This document shows, in pieces, positions 56,636 through 64,000 of a stretch of DNA of 64,000 nucleotides. The first letter of the stretch is position 1; every line of letters starts with the position of its first letter. The DNA is from Betaproteobacteria bacterium. Lineage in GTDB: Bacteria > Pseudomonadota > Gammaproteobacteria > Burkholderiales > Burkholderiaceae_C. The notes below the pieces were generated by a model that saw only the letters and a program-made list of their open reading frames with translations, did no database searches and was not told the origin of the DNA. Made by a program: the position numbers and the translations under genes. The DNA lies in NCBI GenBank assembly GCA_947453725.1, contig CANGHH010000018.1:1-64000 (forward strand), in the 5' to 3' direction.

Positions 56636-57636
56636 ACGCATCGGCCCTTCCCGCGCTGGCGATCACCCACGCCGACATCGAAGCCGCCGCCGCCCGGCTG
56701 CTGGGCGTGGCGCACCGCACGCCGGTGCTGACGTCCAGCACCTTCGACGCCCGCACCGGCGCCCAGGTCTTCTTCAAGTGCGAAAACCTGCAGCGCATGG
56801 GCGCCTTCAAATTTCGCGGCGCCTACAACGCCCTGGCCCAGTTCACGCCCGAACAGCGGCGCGGCGGCGCGATCGCGTTTTCTTCCGGCAACCACGCCCA
56901 GGCGATCGCGCTGTCGGCGCGCCTGCTGGGCATGCCCTCGGTCATCGTGATGCCGCAGGACGCACCGCCGGCCAAGCTGGCCGCCACCCGCGACTACCAG
57001 CAGGGCCAGGCCGGCAGCGAGGTCGTGCTTTACGACCGCTACAGCGAAGACCGTGAAGCCATCGGCCGGCGCCTGGCCGCCGAGCGCGGCATGACGCTGA
57101 TCCCGCCCTACGACCACCCGGACGTGATGGCCGGGCAGGGCACTGCCACGGCCGAACTGCTGGAGGACACCGGGCCGCTGGACCTGCTGCTGGTCTGCGT
57201 CGGCGGCGGCGGCCTGATCTCGGGTTGCGCGGTTGCCGCCCACCACCTGAGCCCCGGCATCCAGGTGGTCGGCGTCGAGCCCGAGGCCGGCAACGACACC
57301 CAGCAAAGCCTGGCCCGCGGCGAGATCGTCCACATCGACACACCGCAGACCATCGCCGACGGCGCGCAGACGCAGCACAGCGGGCTGCTCACCTTCCCGG
57401 TGATCCAGCAACTCGTCGGGCGCATCGTCACCGTCACCGACGCGGAACTGATCGCCACGATGCGCTTCTTCGCCGAGCGCATGAAGCTGGTCGTCGAGCC
57501 CACCGGCTGCCTCGGCGCGGCAGCGCTGCTGCACGGTGTGGTGCAGGCCCGCGGCCAGCGCGTCGGCGTGATCGTCAGCGGCGGCAACGTCGACCTGGCG
57601 CGCTACGCGCACTGGCTGAGCGGCGGCCTGCGCTGA
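56632..57636 (+). CDS. PLP-dependent threonine/3-hydroxyaspartate-type ammonia-lyase
   Basis: A 334-residue fold-type II PLP enzyme. Lys60 in FKFRGAYNAL binds PLP; SSGNHAQAIAL holds the phosphate; VGGGGLISG is the Gly loop. It has no ACT regulatory domain, so it is a catabolic-type serine/threonine dehydratase, closest in layout to threo-3-hydroxyaspartate ammonia-lyase (or serine racemase). AAGGAG precedes the start. Coupling to a dioxygenase suggests it deaminates a beta-hydroxy amino acid made by it. Confidence 0.88.
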   Translation: MNASALPALAITHADIEAAAARLLGVAHRTPVLTSSTFDARTGAQVFFKCENLQRMGAFKFRGAYNALAQFTPEQRRGGAIAFSSGNHAQAIALSARLLGMPSVIVMPQDAPPAKLAATRDYQQGQAGSEVVLYDRYSEDREAIGRRLAAERGMTLIPPYDHPDVMAGQGTATAELLEDTGPLDLLLVCVGGGGLISGCAVAAHHLSPGIQVVGVEPEAGNDTQQSLARGEIVHIDTPQTIADGAQTQHSGLLTFPVIQQLVGRIVTVTDAELIATMRFFAERMKLVVEPTGCLGAAALLHGVVQARGQRVGVIVSGGNVDLARYAHWLSGGLR

Positions 57637-57683
57637 AGCGCGGCCTGCCGACTTCCTTCCTCCTTCTTCGTTCCCAGGACCTG

Positions 57684-59192
57684 ATGCCCATGGCCGACGC
57701 CACACCGAACACCCCCGCAACGGCCCCCGATGCCGAAGCAGCCCGGCGCCAGCAGGCGCTGGTCAACGCGCTGCTGGCGCGCCCGGTGGCGCACGGCAGC
57801 GGCAGCGTGGAGCTGGCCGGCCGCGCCTTCGACTACACCACGCAGGCCGCTTTCTCGCCGGTGATGCCCGACGGCCTGGACGGCGCTCACGCCGAAGCCG
57901 AAGCCGCCGTGATGACCACGGCCTACCTGCTGAAAGGCGCCGACCCGCGCCAGCGCCCGCTGTGCTTCGCCTTCAACGGCGGTCCGGGATCGGCGTCGAT
58001 CTGGCTGCAGTTGGGCGCGCTGGGCCCGCAGCGCATGGTCGTGCCCGACGACGGCAGCATGCCGCAGGCGCCCTATGCCGTCGAAGCCAACCCGCACAGC
58101 TGGTTCGAGCACTTCGACCTGGTCTTCATCGACCCGCCGCACACCGGCTGGTCGACCACCGCCAGCGAAGCGGCGCGCAAGAAGCTGCTCTCGGTGGACG
58201 GCGACATCGCCGCGCTGGCCGAGGTGATGCGCCACTGGCTGACGCGCCACCAGCGCTGGGGCTCGCCGATCTACCTGGCCGGCGAGAGTTACGGCACGAC
58301 GCGCGGCGCCGGCCTGGCGCTGAAGCTGCAGGACCTGGGTGTGGTGCTCAGCGGCGTGGTCCTGGTGTCCTGCGCGATGGACCTGCAGACCCTGGTCTTC
58401 GCGCCGGCCAACGACCTGCCCTACGCCTTGTTCCTGCCGGCCATGGCCAACGTGGCCCAGTTCCATGGCCTGCTGCAAGGGCCACTGGCGGCCTCCTCCG
58501 AAGCCGCGCGCGCGGCGGCCGAAGCCTTCGTCCAGGACGACTACGCCGCCGCCTTGCAGGCCGGGTCGCGGCTGTCCGAGAAGCAGCGCAGCCGCATCGG
58601 CCGGCGCCTCAGTGAGCTCACCGGGCTGCCGCGCGCCCTGGTCGAAGAGAAGAATCTGCGCATCAGCGACCAGACCTTCTTCTTCGAGGCCCTGCGCGAC
58701 CGCGGCCTGATGGTCGGCCGGCTTGAGGCCCGCGCCACCGGCGCGATGGCCGCCAGCCGCACCCGCGACTGGGAATTCGACCCCGGCATCGAGGCCATCG
58801 CCGGGCCCTACACGATGGCCGCGCTGGCCTACTTCAGCGGCCCGCTGGGCGTCGACCTGGATGCCCGCTACCAGGTGCTGTCGCGCGACGTCAACAAGGG
58901 CTGGGACTGGCGGCGCAGCGGCAACAGCCACGACGGCTTCTGCAGCACCACGCCCGACCTGGCGCTGGCGCTGCGCCGCAACCCCCGGCTGCGCGTGCTG
59001 GTGGCCAGCGGGCGCTACGACCTGGGCACGCCTTACAGCGCCAGCGACTGGTCGCTGGCCCACCTCGACGTCTCGCCGGCCGTGATGGCCCGCGTGCAGC
59101 ACCGCTACTACGACGCCGGTCACATGATGTACACGCGCCAGGCCGACCTGCAGCAGCTCAAGAACGACGTCGCCGCCTGGCTGGCGGCCTGA
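57684..59192 (+). CDS. S10 family serine carboxypeptidase
   Basis: A 502-residue alpha/beta-hydrolase of the S10 family. NGGPGSASIWLQLG forms the oxyanion hole, GESYGTT contains the nucleophile Ser202, and the C-terminal VASGRYDLGTP Asp and DAGHMMY His complete the triad. No convincing signal peptide is seen. The start is the first of two ATGs, MPMADATPN. Substrates unknown. Confidence 0.9.
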   Translation: MPMADATPNTPATAPDAEAARRQQALVNALLARPVAHGSGSVELAGRAFDYTTQAAFSPVMPDGLDGAHAEAEAAVMTTAYLLKGADPRQRPLCFAFNGGPGSASIWLQLGALGPQRMVVPDDGSMPQAPYAVEANPHSWFEHFDLVFIDPPHTGWSTTASEAARKKLLSVDGDIAALAEVMRHWLTRHQRWGSPIYLAGESYGTTRGAGLALKLQDLGVVLSGVVLVSCAMDLQTLVFAPANDLPYALFLPAMANVAQFHGLLQGPLAASSEAARAAAEAFVQDDYAAALQAGSRLSEKQRSRIGRRLSELTGLPRALVEEKNLRISDQTFFFEALRDRGLMVGRLEARATGAMAASRTRDWEFDPGIEAIAGPYTMAALAYFSGPLGVDLDARYQVLSRDVNKGWDWRRSGNSHDGFCSTTPDLALALRRNPRLRVLVASGRYDLGTPYSASDWSLAHLDVSPAVMARVQHRYYDAGHMMYTRQADLQQLKNDVAAWLAA

Positions 59193-59198
59193 GACCGG

Positions 59199-59714
59199 TC
59201 AGAGCAGGCGCTGCAGTTGCGGCGCGTGCTGGTCCAGCGCGCCTTTCAGCGCGGCGTCTTCGCGGCCGAAGGTGAAGTCGGCGAAGTCGAAACCCGGGCC
59301 GACGGTGGCGCCGACGTAGGCGTAATCGCCCAGCGGCTCGGCGGCCTGCCACCAGCCGGCCGGCACCACGTGGCGCGGCGCGCCTTCGGCGCAGGCCGGC
59401 AGCAGGTCCACCGCGGTGAAGGCGCTCAGGTCGGGCGGCGCCAGCCACAGCCGCAGCGCCGGGCCTTCCAGCAGGTGCCAGACCTCGTCGGAGCTGACGC
59501 GGTGCCAGGCCGAGAACTGGCCGGCGGCGAGCAGGAAATCGATGCTCGTCAGCCCCGGCCGGAGCGGCCGGCCGTCGCCCGGCTGCACGGTCTGCGCCGA
59601 GCGGAAGACCTCGGCGTAGTGGCCGCCTTCCGGGTGCGGCCGCAGGGCCAGCAGGCGGGCGATTTCGGCGGCGCGCCGGGTCAGGCCGGGCGGGAGGGGC
59701 AGGGCGGTGTTCAT
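59199..59714 (-). CDS. cupin domain-containing protein (DUF985)
   Basis: A 171-residue cupin_5-type protein: LRPHPEGGHYAEVFRS, WHRVSSDEVWHLLEGP and VGATVGPGFDFADFTFG are typical of DUF985 proteins, some of which bind metal. Function unknown. It shares a base with the stop of the upstream SDR gene, so the two are coupled. Confidence 0.9.
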   Translation of the reverse strand: MNTALPLPPGLTRRAAEIARLLALRPHPEGGHYAEVFRSAQTVQPGDGRPLRPGLTSIDFLLAAGQFSAWHRVSSDEVWHLLEGPALRLWLAPPDLSAFTAVDLLPACAEGAPRHVVPAGWWQAAEPLGDYAYVGATVGPGFDFADFTFGREDAALKGALDQHAPQLQRLL

Positions 59715-60460
59715 CAGAGGTCCCGCACGTCGGTGATCGGCTGGCTGCCGAAGTCGGCCTTGGCCAGCACCTTCAGCACCTTGCTGGCGGCCAGCGCCGG
59801 ACTCATCAGCAGGCCGCCGGTCTGCATGCCGACGAAGCGCTCGCGCTCCGGGAAGCGCTCGGCGCTGGCGCTGCGCAATTGCAGCTGCATGTCGGTGTCG
59901 ATGACGCCGGGCGCCAGCGACACGACGCGGGCCCCGTTCGGCGCCGCGGCCTCTTCGAGCGCGACGGCGCGCGCCAGGTTGTCCATGCCGGCCTTGGCCG
60001 CGCAGTAGGCGGCGCTGCCGGCGATGGCATAGCGGCCCAGGCCCGACGAGATCATCAGCACCTTGCGCGGCATCTTCCAGGCCGCGGTGGCGCGCAGGAA
60101 GGCGGCGGTCAGCAGCATCGGCGCTTCGAGGCCGACGCGCAGCGCGCGCGCCAGGTCGGCGCCGCGCCCGGCCGACAGCGGCGCCGGGTCGGAGACCACG
60201 CCGGCGTTGTTGATCAGCGTCACCGACGCGATGGCGCTGGCGTCCTGCGCGGCCAGCCAGCCGGCGAGGCGTTCGGCCACCGGCTCGCTGTCGACCAGAT
60301 CGACTTCCCAGCTGATCAGCGCGCTGCCCGGCGGCACCGCGGTGACGGTCGGCTGGCGGGCCAGCGCCAGCACCTGGTGGCCCTGCGCCAGCAGCTGTTC
60401 GGTCAGTGCCAGGCCGAGGCCGCGCGAGGCGCCGGTGATGAGAGTCAGGTGTCGGGTCAT
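59714..60460 (-). CDS. SDR family oxidoreductase
   Basis: A 248-residue short-chain dehydrogenase: cofactor motif TGASRGLGLAL near residue 10, LINNAGVV, catalytic Ser in MISSGLGRYA and YCAAK (Tyr-x3-Lys). The family resembles sepiapterin-reductase-like or general SDRs with NADP preference. Coupled to the cupin gene. Confidence 0.92.
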   Translation of the reverse strand: MTRHLTLITGASRGLGLALTEQLLAQGHQVLALARQPTVTAVPPGSALISWEVDLVDSEPVAERLAGWLAAQDASAIASVTLINNAGVVSDPAPLSAGRGADLARALRVGLEAPMLLTAAFLRATAAWKMPRKVLMISSGLGRYAIAGSAAYCAAKAGMDNLARAVALEEAAAPNGARVVSLAPGVIDTDMQLQLRSASAERFPERERFVGMQTGGLLMSPALAASKVLKVLAKADFGSQPITDVRDL

Positions 60461-60504
60461 GGTCGGTGTCGAAGTCGGCTTGGCGCGGACTGTAGCGCCG
60501 GCCT

Positions 60505-61110
60505 TCAAAACGGCGCGGGGCTGTTGAAGGACAAGCGCGAGCCGCTGGTCGGGTGGTCGAAAGCCAGCTGCGTGGCGTGCAGCAGCAGGCGCGTCGCGAG
60601 CAGCGGCGGCGGCGCGTAGAGCGCGTCGCCGCGCACCGGGTGGCCGATGTGCTGCAGGTGGACGCGCAGCTGGTGGGTGCGGCCGGTGACGGGGGTCAGC
60701 GCCAGCCGCGTGGCATCGGCCTGGCGCTGCAGCACGCGCCACTGCGTCAGCGAAGGCCTGCCGGCGGCGGCATCGACCTGCTGGCGCGGCCGGTTCGGCC
60801 AGTCGGCGGCCAGCGGCGCGCTGATCTCGCCTTCGTCGCCGGCCACCACGCCTTCGACGACGGCCTCGTAGCGCTTGTCCACGCGCCGTGCCTCGAAGGC
60901 CATGCTCAGCGTCCGCTGGGCGGCTGCGCCGCGGGCAAAGACCATCAGGCCCGAGGTCGCCATGTCCAGCCGGTGCACGACCAGGGTATCGGCGTGCAGG
61001 GCCAGCAGCCGCGCGTGCAGGTTGTCGGCGCCGGCCGCGCCGCGCCCCGGCACGGCCAGCAGGCCGGTGGGTTTGCAGACGACCAGCAGGGCTTCATCGG
61101 CGTAGAGCAA
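60505..61110 (-). CDS. RluA family pseudouridine synthase
   Basis: A 201-residue pseudouridine synthase of the RluA group with the catalytic VVHRLDMATSGLMVFAR and the RTHQLRVHLQHIGHPVRGD region. It lacks an S4 domain, like RluA itself, which modifies 23S rRNA and tRNA; the exact target is uncertain. Its start overlaps the end of the MFS gene by 17 bases. Confidence 0.9.
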   Translation of the reverse strand: MLYADEALLVVCKPTGLLAVPGRGAAGADNLHARLLALHADTLVVHRLDMATSGLMVFARGAAAQRTLSMAFEARRVDKRYEAVVEGVVAGDEGEISAPLAADWPNRPRQQVDAAAGRPSLTQWRVLQRQADATRLALTPVTGRTHQLRVHLQHIGHPVRGDALYAPPPLLATRLLLHATQLAFDHPTSGSRLSFNSPAPF

Positions 61111-62332
61111 GGACAGGGGCGCCTCCCAGCAAGGCGTCGCGCCGGGCCAGCGCCGGAAACAGCTTCAGCCACAGTCCGGCCACCAGGAGCGTGCCCAGGC
61201 CGCCGAGCAGCACCGAGCCGACGGGCCCGAGCCAGGCTGCGGTGGCGCCCGACTCGAATTCGCCGAGCTGGTTCGACGCGCCGACGAAGACCGCGTTCAC
61301 CGCGCTGACGCGGCCGCGCATCGCGTCGGGCGTTTCCAGTTGCACCAGCGTCGAACGGATGACCACGCTGACCATGTCGGCCGCGCCCGTGACGGCCAAT
61401 GCCAGCAGCGCCGGCGCGAAGTGCGACGACACCCCGAAGGCCAGCGTGCCCAGGCCGTAGGCGGCGACGGCCGCCATCAGCAGCGGTCCGGTGCGGCGGT
61501 GGATGGGCCAGCGGGTCAGCGCCAGCGACATCAGCAGCGCGCCGACCGCCGGCGCGCTGCGCAGCACGCCCAGGCCCCAGGGGCCGGTGTGCAGGATGTC
61601 CTTGGCGTAGATCGGCAGCAGCGCGGTGGCGCCGCCGAACAGCACCGCGAACAGGTCCAGCGAAATGGCGCCGAGCACGACCTTGTGCCGCCAGACGAAG
61701 TGCACGCCGGCCAGCAGGCTGTCCAGCGTCACCGGCGCCAGCGGCGGCGGCTGGTGGCTGTAGCGCAGCGTCAGGCACAGCGCGGTGGCCGCCGCGAACA
61801 GCGTGGCGCAGACGCCGTAGGTAGCGGCCGCGCCAGCGGTGTAGATCAGGCCGCCCAGCGCCGGCCCGGCGATGATGGCGCCCTGCATGCCGGCCGAACT
61901 GGCGGCCAGCGCACGCGGCAACAGGGCCTGCGGCACCAGCAAAGGCGTCAGCGCCTGCTGCGCCGGCATCTGGAAGGCGCGGACGGCGCCCAGCACCACC
62001 GAGATGCCCAACAGCAGCCCGCGCCCGGCGTGGCCGCCCAGGCTGGCCGCGCACAGCAGCACCGCCACCGCCACTTGCAGCGACAGGCACAGCGCCAGGA
62101 TGCGACCGCGGTGGTGGCGGTCGATGACGTGCCCGGCCAGCAGCGCCAGCGCCAGCGCCGGCAGGAACTGCAGCAGCCCGACCAGGCCCAGGTCCCAGGC
62201 CGACCCGGTGGTGTCGTACATCTGCCAGGCCACGGCCACCATCAGCATCTGGCTGGCTGCCACGCTGCACAGCCGGGCCACCCACAGGCGCAGGAAGGCC
62301 GGATGGCCGCGCAAGGCATCGGCGTCGTTCAT
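61094..62332 (-). CDS. MFS transporter, EntS/DHA3-like
   Basis: A 412-residue major facilitator with about 12 membrane segments, start MNDADALRGHPAFLRLWVARL. The loop AGHVIDRHHRGRILAL fits motif A. It is similar in layout to the other MFS protein of the window (27-28 kb) and may be an exporter; substrate unknown. Same strand as and overlapping the pseudouridine synthase. Confidence 0.88.
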   Translation of the reverse strand: MNDADALRGHPAFLRLWVARLCSVAASQMLMVAVAWQMYDTTGSAWDLGLVGLLQFLPALALALLAGHVIDRHHRGRILALCLSLQVAVAVLLCAASLGGHAGRGLLLGISVVLGAVRAFQMPAQQALTPLLVPQALLPRALAASSAGMQGAIIAGPALGGLIYTAGAAATYGVCATLFAAATALCLTLRYSHQPPPLAPVTLDSLLAGVHFVWRHKVVLGAISLDLFAVLFGGATALLPIYAKDILHTGPWGLGVLRSAPAVGALLMSLALTRWPIHRRTGPLLMAAVAAYGLGTLAFGVSSHFAPALLALAVTGAADMVSVVIRSTLVQLETPDAMRGRVSAVNAVFVGASNQLGEFESGATAAWLGPVGSVLLGGLGTLLVAGLWLKLFPALARRDALLGGAPVLALRR

Positions 62333-62503
62333 GCGGCGCTCGCCCGCATCCGCGAAGGTCCTTGGTCGGTTGGCAATTTCAGCAAGTGGCCATGGCGCAA
62401 CGGACATTGTCCACCGCGCCATCGGCCGCGTCCTGCGGGTAAGGCTCGATGACGGCGGACCGGCGAGGCGTTACACCAGAGGCCTCGCCATCAGGAGTGT
62501 TCC

Positions 62504-64000
<1,497 letters not shown>

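Overview
The window is 64 kb of high-GC DNA that reads as a beta-proteobacterial chromosome, most likely order Burkholderiales (Rubrivivax/Leptothrix/Ideonella-like relatives). The reasons are the G+C-rich codon use, the gene orders (ribF-ileS-lspA, clpS-clpA, dnaX-ybaB-recR with the 4.5S RNA nearby), the phenylacetate genes, a PQQ alcohol dehydrogenase with a c-type cytochrome, and the general family repertoire. Species cannot be named from this.

Positions 1-4975 are accessory DNA of visibly lower G+C. The window opens exactly on the terminal base of an IS5-group insertion sequence (1-1203). This IS has cut a leftward dndC gene (DNA phosphorothioation sulfurtransferase) after about codon 205. 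Upstream of dndC on the same strand lie a HigA-like XRE regulator, an HNH endonuclease and a 71-codon reading frame. Further right are a phage-like small-terminase-type protein and a frameshifted XRE remnant. The region ends at an intact tRNA-Ser(UGA), beside which sits a second 39-base copy of only the tRNA 5' half: a probable integration or duplication scar.

From about 5.1 kb the content is core genome. 5.1-11.9 kb: apaH, a CorC/hemolysin-type protein, SapC, a small membrane protein, an M17 aminopeptidase, dusC and paaG. 11.9-12.6 kb is a decay scar of a phenylacetate operon: paaI without its N-terminus, then the start of paaK fused to the end of paaC. 12.8-19.6 kb: an unrecognised protein, tRNA-Thr(CGU), a cold-shock protein, clpS-clpA, an MtfA-like peptidase, lpxH and a cytoplasmic cyclophilin. 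19.6-26.9 kb: a periplasmic cyclophilin, a TPR protein, cysS, an AlkA-type glycosylase, accA, tilS, lysC and tRNA-Ser(GCU). 27-35.6 kb: an MFS exporter, a DinG-like helicase with a Cas4-like nuclease domain, 4.5S RNA, a divergent PurM-fold protein, dnaX-ybaB-recR and an ankyrin protein.

35.7-43.6 kb: PQQ dehydrogenase plus dihaem cytochrome c (a periplasmic oxidation module), a DUF2189 membrane protein, and lspA-ileS-ribF. 43.6-48.5 kb: two GT4 glycosyltransferases, a methyltransferase, an RsuA-type pseudouridine synthase and a GDP-mannose 4,6-dehydratase-like gene, suggesting surface-polysaccharide work. 48.5-52.6 kb: paired pimeloyl-CoA-type acyl-CoA dehydrogenase subunits, yajQ and murB. 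52.6-57.6 kb: a hybrid histidine kinase, a VC0807-like membrane protein, a small conserved-looking protein, and a translationally coupled 2-oxoglutarate dioxygenase / PLP ammonia-lyase pair. 57.7 kb to the end: an S10 peptidase, a cupin, an SDR, an RluA-type pseudouridine synthase, an MFS transporter and an acyl-CoA ligase that runs off the right edge.
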